Shown here piece after piece: positions 48,327 through 59,963 of a DNA stretch of 64,000 nt (positions within the stretch are counted from its first letter, which is position 1; every line of letters starts with the position of its first letter). The stretch is from NCBI GenBank assembly GCA_018389105.1, contig JACATO010002139.1, positions 344,501 to 408,500 of the forward strand, in the 5' to 3' direction. Both the position numbers and the translations under genes were made by a program. Below the pieces are notes generated by a model. That model was given only the letters and a program-made list of their open reading frames with translations. It had not been told where the DNA came from and searched no databases. The DNA is from Nautilus pompilius (lineage: Eukaryota; Mollusca; Cephalopoda; Nautilida; Nautilidae).

Positions 48327-51300
48327 CTGAAAATATCAAAGAAATATTTAAATCTTTTGTTGTTGGCTGATTAACCCTCATTTAAGGGTAATACTGTGAA
48401 TCCATAGGGGTCAGGTCCCAAGTTAGTATTCTACTTTCATTGATGTGCTCTTAAAGTGGCATTTCCTCTGGATTTATAAAAAAATAATTCATTTTATTAC
48501 AAGCATTACAGAACTTCTCCCATATAAGCATTGGTCTTCCATAAGTTACAATCATAAGTCAGCTTATTTGTTTATTTAGCTGTGTATATTAGATAGTATC
48601 GTTAGAAAATAAATATACAAAAAATGTTTAAGTTGTCATAAGGGCATCATCGATCAGGTCCTCCTTTCTCACACAATGGTTTGGTGCAGTACATACTGCC
48701 TGCCTGATGGTGATGTCGGTGTGGTGTTGACACCGATTGTTAAACATGCTGATTGGTGAGAAGCAGGACATTCAGAGCAAATATAAAAAAAAAAAAACAT
48801 CTGGGCCCTGGCATTTAAACAGTAACCGAGTAGGGAACTTGTAGATCTCACCTGGTTCATCTTGCTTTTCCGTTTCGGTGGGGAACACTGCAAGAAAGAG
48901 AGAACAAATCAACCAACGTTAACGGTCATTTAACTTTCATAAACTCCAATCTGCGTGTATTCCATCAGCTCCCTTATTCTTTGAATGCTGAATCTAAATA
49001 GTTCTTCATCCTTAACAAATTTAAACCTGGGCTTTTCTTATTTAAAAATTAGTTTTAAAAGCCCCACGTAGCTGGTTGCTACGTCAAAAAAAATTCGTCC
49101 GTATGTCAGCCAGCATCAGTACCGCTACAGGTGGACTTAAATGCTTCGTTATCTCACCTGTGCAGGTTTTAATCGCCAGCAGAAGCTTGATGCGGTCCAG
49201 AACGTCGAAATTCTCCACGGTGAAAGCGAAGTTTTCGACAGGGTTACTGGCGATCTTTTGCAACTCCTCTTCGTTGATACCCTTTCCGATCCCCACCGTG
49301 AACAGGTATATCCCGGCTTTCTTGGCCAGCTCTGCCTCCCATATGGTCCTCTCCGGATCGTTCGATTTCCCGTCCGTCAAGATGACGCCGATGTGCGCCA
49401 CCCCTCGCCTCGCGCTTTTCCCGGAGAACGCCTCGGTGCGCATGCGCCAGATCGCCGCAGACATGTTCGTCCCACCCGTCAGGTATGGCACCGCGTCCAC
49501 GGCCGCCTTCACCTCCTCCCCGAACGGGTGATCCTCGAAACCAAAGACCTGCTGGTACCCGCTGCTGAACGTCGCGACGCCAATCCGAGTCTTGACGGGA
49601 GACACATCGAAGATGTCGACGACTTGCTGGACGAATGCGAGTTGCTTCCTGAAATCCATTTTCCAGATGCTGCTGGAGGAGTCGAGCACGAAGAATACGT
49701 CGGCCGGTTTGCCCCCGCAACCTGAAGAACAATATTAAATAAAAGTAATTTCTATATATTTTTGATTATCCCCCCTTGCTGAAATTTGAATGAAACGTCT
49801 GCTCTGATAGTAATGATGCATTCATCTTTCACTTAGGCCGTTTTTCCGAGCCCGTACTTTTAGCAAATCTCAAGGAGAATCTTTGAGGGTCACTTACTTT
49901 TTGTGATGATCTCTCCATCCATCTGCGCTTTCTCTGTGGCTGAAAACATACGATAAAAACCATCATCATCATCATCATTTATTGTTACACAACATCTTAG
50001 ATTTTTTTTCCGACATCCCAATTTTAAAGGCATTTAATTGAAAAAAAAAGTTTTCCCACGTTACGATGTCGCTCAATTCATGGTTTTGATTTAGTGCAGC
50101 TTGATACGAACGGTTAAAATACCGCTCTTCGATTTCTAGAATTCCAGGTTACCGAGAGAGAACGGGGTTCTCTGTCTGTTCTGCCCCCCCCCCCACCCAC
50201 CGTTTCCCTTTAACTCCAAAACTATTAATGGTGCACAACACCACTTTCTCTCTTTTTTGTTTTAGGTGCAATCGAATTTATTTTTCTAACTCAAAATCTC
50301 TGGGCCAGACCCCCGTAAGCGGGACATCGTTTCTTGCGTTATTAAGAATAAAATCCTGTCGCATTAAAAATAGTAATTAGTAAACGGGGTCCGGGAAGAG
50401 AGTCGTCTACGTGCGACATTGTCGAGGAACAGTGCGGACAGCAGAAGAGATGACGTCACATCCTCGCGAGCGTGAGGAATGGTCGTTGATTCATCGAGAG
50501 ACAATTTTTCTAATGTATTTATATTGGTTTAATTAAAGGAAATATAAGACCTTCGGCTTAAATAGATATTCAGAATGCAAATTCTGAACTACCTGATGAT
50601 ACTTGAAGTGAGCAACAACAACTACTGCGCACAGAGAGAGAGAGAGTGATTGCATTGTCTCTATTAACTTGTACGCTGTCTGACTGTTTTCTTTAATATA
50701 GGGTGGGCTTATACGAGAGCATGGATTCCCTTAACACCATCGGTACATTTCCTGTGTTACAGAGTGTCATCATGTTACTTTCATGGTCGCCGGCCGTGAC
50801 GTGCCCGAGAAAGGATGGAGTACTTACCTGAAGATGGCTGGGTGGGTGTACGGACGGTGGTGGCTGTGGTCCATTCTGTTTTCATCGTCACTGAAAAAGC
50901 ATGAGAGAAATGTGTAGGGGCTGAGTGTGGGCCGAGATCAGCTGGTCGGGTGGGTAATGGTCGCGCTCGTCAGGGGAAAGCCCGGTTCATTCAAATGAGC
51001 ACGCGGCCCCCGTTGTTTTAATTGGAAAGCTACTAGACAGATTAGACTTTGGGAGAAAACAACAACAACACGAAAAGCGGCCCCGTGCAGAAATCTTCGA
51101 CAGGTTCTTGATTGATTAGTTAATTTAAAAAAAAAAAAAACCGTTCCCACAATGCAACGGCACGGAAGCTGGATAGCCTGCTTAGGCAGAGTACGGCTCG
51201 GTTTCAAATGTCCGCTGACAAGTCTTGGACAAACTTGGCGCTATCATTGTGGGGAACTCGGTCCAGATTCCGCACGCGCGCACGCCTTAACTCTTCCACG

Positions 51301-53908
51301 GCGGAACTCCGCTCGGGAGAAGAGACGAAGCCCGAGCCTCGTTGCCGCGCTCGCTCGCCGATCCAGCGTCCTTACCTTCGCACGTCCGTTTCGCCAGCTT
51401 GTCTGTGATGGAGGCCAGGGCCCCGTAACCGCTGACCGTCAGCACGAACTCGTCGGCCGGCTCGCTCGCGACAGCTCGAAGTTCCGTCTCGTCCACCTCG
51501 TCGCCGACGCCTATGGCGAACACCTGGATGCCGCTTCGATGAGCTTCGGCAGACTTCGCCCTGGTCCGATCCTTGTCTCGGGAGTTTCCGTCGGTAATCA
51601 CCACAGCCAAGCGGATAACACCCTCGCGGCCGCCCCTGTTGACCGCGAACATCCCGGTTACGTACTCGATGGCTTCCGCAGTCCGGGTGAGTCCCTTGCG
51701 ATGCTGAATGTTGTAGATGGCGGACCGCAAGGACGAGAGGTCAGGGTGCGTATTGAGGTCGAACTCCAGATGTGGCCGGTCGCTGAAGGTGATCGCCCCA
51801 ACCCGGGTCTGGGAAGGTCCGGGCCCTACGTCGAACTCACTCACCAAGTCTTCCAAGAAGCCCAGCTGTTTTTTGTAGTCCTCGATCCATATGCTACTGG
51901 AGCTGTCCAGCACAAACACGATGTCTGCTGCTTTGTTTCCGCAGCTGCTGGCTGAAAATCAAGTAGAACCGAACTTTACTGCGCGTGTGGTCTGGAGTGG
52001 GCAGGGTTGGGGTTAGTGGATTCTAAAGTAAACTGTTCTCCTCCTCCTGGGGACGTTCCTGAGAGTGGCATCTGTACTTCTCTTTAAAATATGCCAATGA
52101 TGAAAGATGCTACTTATGACGTCACTGCAACGACGTTAACGTCTTTAAGCCTCCGCGTGTATGAGGTCAGGTCCGTCAACAACTTGAAACTTTTATTCCT
52201 TGTAGACTAGAAGCGGACAAGTGCTTATTTTCCAATGGTTACGTTCGTGTGCCTTCTTCACTCAGAGATCGTAACTCCAAGGATTTATTATAATAATAGT
52301 TTAATAAAATCGAACGAATTAAATGCGAAACAGCTTGTTCTCCTTAAGTACACCTGTATTCATTAGTTGTTGCCTTCTAAACACGAATATCAACCAGGGG
52401 ATGGATTTGCTTAACAGAAAAAATAAAAAATGTAGAAGCTTAAAAAATCAAAGCATTATTTTTTGATTATTGGGGGGGTTCTTTGATAAGCCATGATGGC
52501 TTCCTGCCTCTCTGTACGAGTAGCTAATGAACTGGACTAAACATTCCAGCATAATACGCACACTGGACAAAAACAGGTGTCCAATGTATCTTTAAATACC
52601 AGATGCTAGTTAGTAAATGCCAATGAATGTCTTGTAAAGATAGAATTTAATTTACTGGGTCGGGGGGGGGATTTATTTTTTCTCTGATGACAAATGTTTC
52701 ATTTAATACACAAAACGTCCACAAACGACTTAAAGTGAAAATATTATTTCGGAAATTTATGATTATTAACTCTTTTTCTCTCTCTCTCTTTTTTTAATCT
52801 TTTGCAAATATTTTTTTTTCTTTCTGTAGGTATATCTTAGCAGCAGAAGTTGAGCTCATCCATGTTTAAAAGACGTATTCGCGTTTTCAGAGAAAATGAA
52901 TTTAAAATCTCAATATTTTTACTGGAAACTGCAGATACCAGTCCTTGAGACAACTCGGGAGAGAGAGAGTCGGGTTACCGCACCCTGAGAAATAGTGACA
53001 GCGTACGCCCACTTACCTGGTTTTGATTCCGAACAGCATATTACAATCTGAAATTTGAGAAAATTTATTCGTAAATTTGTGATTTCACTGACTTAAAATT
53101 ACGATATGTAATTAAAGCAGCTAAACTTGTTTTTTTTTTTCTAAAAAACCAACTCTTTTTAGACAGAACTAACTTTCAGACTTTTTCGTTGCAATCTTGC
53201 CCTTGGAACTTTTAGGGTAGAATGAAATATATAAAAAATGTATGAATTAATTTCTTTTCTTAAAAGCTATGAAAAGCAAGAGGGAAAAAAATGCCTATTT
53301 TAGTATTCAAAACCTGTTCCCGCGGGGATAATAACTTCGTGTTTTTTTCCTTTCTGAAGACTGCTTTTGAAAATGTGTATTGCACAGAGACCTAAATGAC
53401 ATTTGCGATTGCTGCTATTCATACTATGGAGAAAATTCCGTCGTATACTCGCTAACATCCGAAAAGAAACCTTTCAACGGTTTCATCGACCTACATACAA
53501 CGGATATGAAGTTTGATAAACCTTCTTGTAAGCATCCACGGTGTCTCAAACCTTTTTCTTCCAGCCCCTTCAGCAGAAAAAAACCCACAATATAGTTGTT
53601 TTTTTAAAAAAATAAAAACTCGTATACATTCCTCAAATTCAAGGTTTATCGCTGAATGGTTCTGTGTTTCCCAGTATCTTGAAGATGGAAATGATTTATT
53701 GAAGCAACTGATAAGCAAACAAACAGTCTACCCACCCTCTGGCTGGAAACTAAAGACAGTATTTAAAAAAACACAAGTTGCTTGGCATTTGTTCTTAGAG
53801 TACACACCAACACACGTAGTCTACTTGTGTCAGCAATAACGTATTTTCGGGTTGTGTATTTTTTTTACTTACCATGAAAAGAAGAGAAGTAATCGGGCGG
53901 AACAGCAT
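47782..53908 (-). CDS. Secreted triple von Willebrand factor A domain protein (matrilin/collagen VI-like), 8 exons
   Basis: Joined minus-strand exons: 53908-53873, 53047-53017, 51951-51376, 50890-50828, 49939-49898, 49721-49158, 48887-48852, 48326-47782; 1893 bp, 630 residues. A signal peptide (MLFRPITSLLFMIVICC, about residues 1-17) is followed by vWA1 (about 28-214), a Thr/Pro-rich linker (215-249), vWA2 (250-437), a short acidic linker (438-449) and a divergent vWA3 (450-630). Each vWA unit starts and ends with a Cys, as in matrilins. vWA1 and vWA2 keep the MIDAS metal site (DSSSS, a Thr loop, TDGNS/TDGKS); vWA3 does not. Expected role: extracellular-matrix or cell-surface adhesion in a multidomain secreted protein. 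Family is sure, orthology is not; matrilin, cochlin, collagen VI and shell-matrix vWA proteins are all candidates. Confidence 0.9.
48852..48887 (-). CDS. vWA protein exon 7 (36-bp linker)
   Basis: Acceptor TTTCTTGCAG, donor ACCAG|GTGAGA, phase 1 to phase 1. Encodes VFPTETEKQDEP, an acidic linker between vWA2 and vWA3. Confidence 0.8.
49158..49721 (-). CDS. vWA protein exon 6 (whole vWA2 domain)
   Basis: CGGKPADVFFVLDSSSSI, GGTNMSAAIWRM and VILTDGKSNDPE give a complete MIDAS; TFSSGYQQVF and LFTVGIGKGI are standard vWA strands. It ends KTCTG with donor CACAG|GTGAGA. It is similar enough to vWA1 to suggest internal duplication. Confidence 0.93.
49898..49939 (-). CDS. vWA protein exon 5 (42-bp linker)
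   Basis: Phase 1 to phase 1, acceptor TGTTTTCAG, donor CAAAAA|GTAAGT. Encodes ATEKAQMDGEIITK, a polar linker between vWA1 and vWA2. Being symmetrical, it could be skipped without a frame change. Confidence 0.75.
50828..50890 (-). CDS. vWA protein exon 4 (Thr/Pro linker)
   Basis: 63 bp, phase 1 to phase 1, acceptor GCTTTTTCAG and donor TTCAG|GTAAGT. Encodes WTTATTVRTPTQPSS, a mucin-like linker likely to be O-glycosylated. Confidence 0.8.
51376..51951 (-). CDS. vWA protein exon 3 (whole vWA1 domain)
   Basis: One exon carries the whole domain: SSCGNKAADIVFVLDSSSSI (MIDAS Asp and Ser residues), GLTRTAEAIEYVTGMF (MIDAS Thr), VVITDGNSRDKDR (MIDAS Asp) and a C-terminal TCE. Donor CGAAG|GTAAGG. The exon is clearly richer in G+C than the surrounding DNA, which creates long antisense shadow frames. 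Confidence 0.93.
53017..53047 (-). CDS. vWA protein exon 2 (31 bp, end of signal peptide)
   Basis: Encodes IVICCSESKP. The acceptor is AATTTCAG and the donor ACCAG|GTAAGT. A microexon of 31 bp that changes the intron phase from 0 to 1, the phase kept by all later introns of the gene. Confidence 0.85.
53873..53908 (-). CDS. vWA protein exon 1 (start and signal peptide)
   Basis: ATG at 53908-53906, followed by RPITSLLFM and the donor CATG|GTAAGT. With exon 2 it forms a hydrophobic signal peptide. Chosen as the start because it lies about 95 bases downstream of a TATA box and splices in phase 0. Confidence 0.85.
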
Positions 53909-54000
53909 TATACTTGCGATAAATGACGCCTTTCAGTAAATATTCTTAAGCGAGACAAATGTCTGGAGCTGCTTATAACGAAGACTGGACCGCGGATGGA

Positions 54001-54008
54001 CTTTTATA
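54001..54008 (-). promoter_or_regulatory. TATA box of the vWA gene
   Basis: TATAAAAG on the minus strand, about 95 bases upstream of the ATG, placing transcription start near 53970. Confidence 0.7.
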
Positions 54009-54009
54009 G

Positions 54010-55139
54010 TTTTGTTAGGCCGGAGAGTCGTGGATGTCAATTAACGTAACCACGTCAGAATATTTGGAGTAAAACTACCATATAGGGAAGAAAATAGTCT
54101 CGGCTTTTGGTTACCTATGATGTTTATTTCAAGCTACTGACGCTGGTCAGGCATTCAACCGGAAGGTCTCTGAACGAGATGGGCCAAGGGGAAATTGTGA
54201 AGATGCCATTGGTGTTTATCCAATGCGTGGGAATTCATAACCATACTTAGGCGAGGGGATGGGTTACAGAAGAGGAACTTATCGCGTCCGGTGCAGAAAA
54301 GGGCTCCATCTAGAAGCTTGCGTGGCTGTGGATGGTCAGAGAGGAAAGGCTAAGAGCTGTGACACTTATCTTACTGCATCGAAGGCCGGCTCTTCAAATC
54401 TTTTACACGCCCACCCACAGATCGGTTATTTTTGGGTGGAACTTAACCACCAGTCCCACTAGATTTGAAGAGGGGTGAGAGACCTAGAGCTTAGACCCAG
54501 ATCTCAGTTTAAAATCTTGCAGTCACAACTTTATAAAAATTAATTATTTTCGCTGAGATTATTTTTTTTTACGATAAATTATAGCATTAGTTTCTACTCG
54601 AATTCAGTTTCTGGTTTGCGGGGGGTGGGCAAAACGGGAGTTAAAGGCCTCGGCTGCGCTCTTCGTCAGAAGGGGGCGAAAAAGGGGTCTGCTGCGAGTA
54701 TATGACGACAAGACGGGTCTTGAGTTGGTTGGTGGCGCAGGGGCTAGGAAAGGACATCCGCGAAATGCGACCGCATGGGTTTTGACAGGAATTCTCTGAG
54801 AGGTCCCAGAGAGGGGAGTCTCGTGAAACGGTAGATAATCTCGGTCAGAAGCGACACCTGCTGAAGCGGTCATCTTCAAGGGACCTGGTGGTGGAAAAAG
54901 GGGGTCGACTTAATTTTTCCTCTGGAGTTTTATTTTCTTCTTTTGTATACAGCAAACTGACAAATCTGCTGAATTCTTCACCACCTGCGGCGCCAAATGG
55001 ATCGCATTCCTGAGAGGACAACTAACTAACAGAATGTTTTTCTGACCAGTTGGAGAGCGATGGTCTAACAGCTTGGCCGGCACCAACAAAAGACTGTTCG
55101 CAGAATTTATTGGCATTTTTCATCTGAACATCTGTTAAA
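54010..55139. other. Upstream region of the vWA gene, unrecognised
   Basis: Moderately G+C-rich patches at 54240-54430 and 54600-54900 give short spurious frames. GGTGGCGCAGGGGCTAGG near 54731 looks like a pol III A box, but no B box is clear. No gene recognised. Confidence 0.5.
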
Positions 55140-55979
55140 GTACAGTTTGTTCTCTCTCTTTTCTTTCTAAGATACAGGTGAGAGCTAATTCAGGAGAAAG
55201 GTCAATAAAAACTGTTTACTGCATCCTCTAGTGATACAGACAAATAAACAGCCAGTTCAATGTGTAAATTAATCCGTATCCATCCAACAAGTATTCAGGC
55301 TGGTTTGTGTTCTCTATAAAGAAGTTTGTTTTCAGAAAGAGTAATTGGTATTTGTATTAGATTTAACCCCGTTCAAGCCAAATTAAAATATGCTGTAAAC
55401 ATACGCAGAACTGAATTTAATTACACAGTTTCTACTGTTTATTAACAGGATGAGCTTTCCAGTTTATAGCGAGATAGTCGTTCATGAAAACCCGCTTATG
55501 GTCGGATGGAGCCAGTCAGATGAAGCAAGACTAACAATCTTCGCTAGAATATACAGAAGGATTTAAAATATTAGATTTATCTACCCTGGATTTTAACTGT
55601 TTGAGGGGAGGGGATCTGATAGACATTTTAAAAATAATTAAGGATTTGACATGGAGAAGAAGAAAATTCTTTTGGTTATCTACAACTAGAAATGCTATAG
55701 GTTATAAAATATACAATGGCTACAGTTTCAGCTCGTTTGAATTTTGTAAAAAACTGATTTTAAAGGATTATAAATCAATGAAATAAATGTATTGATAAGC
55801 ATTTATTTCCCCTGGAAGCTCTATAAGACCTTTGTTATAATTAATCTATTTAGATCATATTTCAACATATAAAGTTTCTGATGCCGCCATTTCTAAAGTT
55901 GTATTATATGTTTGAGAAATGCTTAACTGCAGCATTTAGTGTTTTTATTTTGCTTTTTGAAATTTCTGTTATTGTGGAC
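55140..55979 (+). repeat. LINE-derived block, copy B (inverse of 31983-32831)
   Basis: The plus strand holds the same LEYTEGFKILDLSTLDF and CLRGGDLIDILKII frame as copy A with very few differences (for example SLFEF in A and SSFEF in B at the end of the frame). Both copies start and stop at the same points and share the same lack of an RT core, so they derive from one already truncated unit. Confidence 0.75.
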
Positions 55980-57500
55980 AATTGCTACAGGTGTAACGCT
56001 TACCTTGTATGTCATAAATGTATTGCTGATCTTTCTTCATAAACCCCTTCCTGATCTCGACAGAACTGAATTATACAGGGGGGCAGTAGCCTTGGTGACC
56101 AAGCTGAACCTTACATCTTGTATTAATACCCATTGAGAGAAAACAAATCTCATTATCAGCAGCTGTTTCCGAATTAAGTAAACTAAAAGACAGACACGAG
56201 CAAACCTCAACAATGGTCTCACATTTAACGGTGCATAAAGGTTTTGACACGTCAGTCTTTTAAAAGTTTGCCATTAACAGCTTCACTTGGCGTAACTTGT
56301 GCTTCAGATGCAAGGCCAGGTGATGGTTTTGTCGTGTTGATTCAGTTCTGGTCTTGGCTCCGTTAGCTATAAAAGACTAAATGACTGCTCAGCCAGTTTG
56401 TTTGGATCTGCTACTTTACGTCTTGGCGCTGCTGTCTACTCCGACTGCTGTTTCAGCCTCTATCAGCTTCGGAAAACCAAACAGCTTTTTCTCGGATTTC
56501 TGGAATTCAGTGGAGATTGCCATATTAGCAAAACGTTCCTCTTGAATTTTTCTCATTTATCAAGGATATTAATTTTTAGGCTCGTTTGGTTGTTCGTTGT
56601 TATTCAAACGGGCAATTTCAGTTTATCTAGAGCCAGCGTCAGTCACGTGTGGTTATCCACTGTTTCGTACTTTTGTAAAGACGAGCGTTCAAGGTTGTTT
56701 AAGTAATCTTTTCTTTAGCAAAGGTTCTCTCCCCTGAGCCGCCTTGTTATGTTGACGGACATTGCCTGGAGACACTTGTTCGTGAAAGCCACAACCGAAT
56801 GCTGTCGTTTTGTTAGCAAGTGCACGACATTTAGTCGTACATTCTGACAACCCTCCATAGAACTTTCTCCCTTGATTCTACCGATGTCTGACTCCGCTGA
56901 GACAACACTAACAGGTAATTAGACACTGGAAGCTGTTTGCGAACAAAGTAAAATGTTTGTTAATAGGGATGCCATTGATGTGATAAGGAAACTTGTAGTC
57001 GACTTCAGGATGTCCGAATTTCCGCAGAAGGCGACGCTAAGCGTTCACCGTTGTGCTCTTTAAAAAACACAGCTCATCTACATACCAGCAGCTGCCCTGG
57101 CCACTAGATTTTTGTGCAGATCGTAGAAAACTATAAATGAGCTGGAGGTTATCTTTCTCACAGACTGAAAGCGTTATTCTGTTCTGGATACCATTCCCGC
57201 ACGACGTTTGAATTCTGTCATTGTCAGGGAAATTTGCCATTGGCTTCATGGCTGTACATAGGTATTGTCAAAATCTAGTTTATTCTGCCTCTTAGTTACC
57301 GAAGCTCATTAATGCTGGTTGGGTCTTGAAGTTTATCGATAGTCTGTCTCTACCTTTACTGCATTAGATATATTTCTTGTTCGAACCGCAAATAATACAG
57401 CGCTTTCTTTTCACGTGTCACTCCAATGAGTTTCAGTCCAAGTTCTGCGATTCTAACTTTTTTCAGATGTTTTAGCATCGTAAATAAGTAAATAGGAGGA

Positions 57501-57575
57501 CTGATGGTCTAGCATCTAGCGTCCTGGCCTGCTGCGGGGTGGATCCGAGTCGATCTCCATTGGAACCGACTCGGT
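57501..57575 (+). repeat. Possible tRNA-derived SINE fragment
   Basis: TGATGGTCTAGCATCTAGCG resembles a pol III A box region, followed by GGATCCGAGTCGATCTCC near a B box, and an internal GAGTCG...CGACTC inverted pair. The layout is like 29632-29720. No acceptor stem, so not a tRNA gene. Confidence 0.4.
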
Positions 57576-59169
57576 TATCCAGTATAGCAAGGTTTTTTCT
57601 TAATTTTGCGCCAGCTTGTCGGTATGAGCTTTTTTTCGGGGTACTCCGCTTTACCCAGGTAAACAAAAGAGTTCTAGCAGAGACTCTCGATTTCAGCCGC
57701 CTGCTTCTTCTTAGTCCGGTTGCCGGTCCCAAGTCCGGATAACGTTGGGGATGTTTGGGTGCGAAACTAACTACCTGGTCTCATAATTAAAAAAATAAAG
57801 AATACCAGTATAAACTAGGGAAGGCTGCCATTTTAACTGTTTTACGCCCTTTTTGCGCTAAAACTAGTGATGGAAGGAAAGGGAGACAAAGATGATCCAT
57901 TACCAATCCAAGCCTCAATTCCTTCCACGGCACAAATGAACTCCATTCATCTTTTGCTGGGAGATTTGAGACTGGCTGAAAGTAGTATCTTCCGAATGAT
58001 GCATTAAACGTGGTGAGCTCAGTTAGTCGTCTGCAGCTAACGGAAGGTAATCAAACTCACTGGAAGATTTAATTGTAAGAACATCCGTACGTCTCCATTA
58101 ATTCGATCCAGTGATCTCTCTCTCCCCCCTCCCTTAACATAGTTCCTTTTTGTTTTGTTTTTTTTAACATTCTGTCAAATTCGGCCCTGAACATTGAAAA
58201 AAATTTGCTGTTTCATCGTCTGTATGGCATGGCTTCCTATTATAGAATGATTTCTCTGATTCTGTGTACTAAATCAAAATTAAATGCTACAGAACCGTCA
58301 AGAAGGTGGTCGTAGTGGCTAGAATTTTGAACTTGTAGGTGGTTTTGGTCATAAATGGCTTACTTTTTTTAGAAATCTAATTTACGGCCCTCACCCAATC
58401 TCCAGACTTTAGTGGGAAGCCAAAAACGTATCGGTTTTCGGTGTCGGAATCATTTTCTTCCGCCCTGTCCATTCTCCTCCTTCCGCTGACTGAACTTGTT
58501 CCATTGTCTGCGACTCCTGTGTTTTTATGTGTGTGTGTTTTTTTTATTTTTTATTTTTAGAGGATACGTCTCTCTTTCATTGTCCGAGATGGCGTCTCGT
58601 CGGTGGAGAGTTCGCGAACCGTCATTACTCGAATTTGCTGTAACAACATCGCCATCTGTCACAAAAGAGAGACAAACAGAAATAATCGTACAAACAGTTT
58701 TACATATAAACCGAATCGGGATGGACAGGGGTTTCTGAATTCTTTAATCTGCCGACAGTTCTTTCACCGAAGTTCTGTGGCAGTGAACTGTACTTACTTC
58801 TCTTTTCATTCTTTATCAAACCAAATAAGGAAAAGTGTTCTTTGATCTATTCTCACAGCGGATGTCTCTAATCAAACTAATGTCAACTTACATGCAAAGT
58901 GAAAGCCAAACTATTTCAGTACAATAGCGATTCATTCGCCCAGAAAACACACATTATTGACTTATACCAATCTTTCACCACGTATTTTTTAAAGATAGAT
59001 GCCAATTTTTAAAAAAAGCAATTTGGCCATTTTTAAAACAGATTAAAATCGCAACAGTTAAAAATTAATTTTGTTTCTGATTTCAAAAAAAAAATATTTA
59101 AAAAATCTCTCGCGTTCACACTTTTATCTTATTTTGTGATTTTTTAATTCCTGCTGAAGAGCCCGCCCC

Positions 59170-59179
59170 TTATATATAA
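59170..59179 (+). promoter_or_regulatory. TATA-like site after a GC box, possible alternative promoter
   Basis: GCCCGCCCCTTATATATAAA, about 590 bases upstream of the IGFBP-domain start codon. No separate first exon is evident. Confidence 0.3.
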
Positions 59180-59640
59180 ATGGGAGGTAACTCTATAAAT
59201 GCAGATATTCGAGACAAGGTACAGTTGTGATAAGCATTTTTCGAAAATTGTATTGTTTTTCACGGTAATAGAGAGTAATGATTAAGTGTGAGGGGGGAAA
59301 AAAGCTGGCATATTCAAAATTTGTTGTGGGCGGTGGGAAGGAGGATATAACCGAAATTCAATCTTTGCGAGAAGGAAATCGATTGTGACCATCCCTATGT
59401 TTGGCTTGCTGACGTCTAACACTAGATTCGTTTATTGATATCCATTCTTATGGAAATATGAACTCGCTAGTCGATTAGATATGAACAACCGGTTAATGGG
59501 ACCGAACAATGCAGATCGAATGTTATAGCGCAATGAAAACCAAACACCTGCGGTTTGTCGACAGAGAAACATGGCAGCTGCTCTGAGAAAAGACTCGTCG
59601 ATGTCATCTGTTGGCGTTGGTCGGAAATCTCCCGAAACTT

Positions 59641-59646
59641 TATAAG
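59641..59646 (+). promoter_or_regulatory. TATA box of the IGFBP-domain gene
   Basis: CTTTATAAGAGGAGG, 117 bases upstream of the ATG, giving an expected start near 59670. Confidence 0.6.
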
Positions 59647-59757
59647 AGGAGGAGTCAGGCTGGATGGATCTACTACTAAGTGTTCGTTTTCGACAACAGG
59701 GACTTATCGCTGTCCAGATTTGCAGCCGAGCGTAACGTTAAAAGCAGGAGAGGTGTC

Positions 59758-59963
59758 ATGAAGGTCTTGGTGGTTTGCGCTTTACTCAGCCTGGGAGCTT
59801 GGGAAACGATAGGGTTCTCCATGCCGAACTGTGAAGAGGCCTGTCGGGCTGTCACGTGCGAGCCTCTTTCTCGACTCGGATGCGAGACAGTGAAAGATTT
59901 CTGCCAGTGTTGCGAATTCTGCGCTCCTCTCGTCGGCGAACCCTGCCAACTGATGGGCTTACG
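59758..59963 (+). CDS. IGFBP-domain protein, coding exon 1
   Basis: Signal peptide plus nine of the twelve cysteines (NCEEAC, TCEP, GCET, FCQCCEFC, EPC). Ends in phase 2. The intron 59964-60513 has no recognised content. Confidence 0.92.

Larger units (their letters stand above)
55980..59630. other. Intergenic region between the divergent genes
   Basis: No coding exon recognised. Contains a possible SINE at 57501-57575 and a GC-box/TATA-like site at 59160-59180. Short frames at 56398-56706 and 58496-58845 show no domain. Confidence 0.55.

Noticed and set aside
49141-49725. 194-codon plus-strand frame and a 162-codon alternative minus frame
   Set aside because: Both are shadows of vWA exon 6 in other frames.
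51152-51955. 267-codon plus-strand open frame, the longest in the window
   Set aside because: It is antisense to vWA exon 3 and arises from that exon's high G+C content; it has no domain and no splice partners.
54604-54879. 91-codon minus-strand G+C-rich frame
   Set aside because: Low-complexity Pro/Arg/Ser composition, no domain, no matching exon structure.
29632-57575. tRNA genes at the pol III-like boxes
   Set aside because: No acceptor or anticodon stem can be folded; at best SINE heads.
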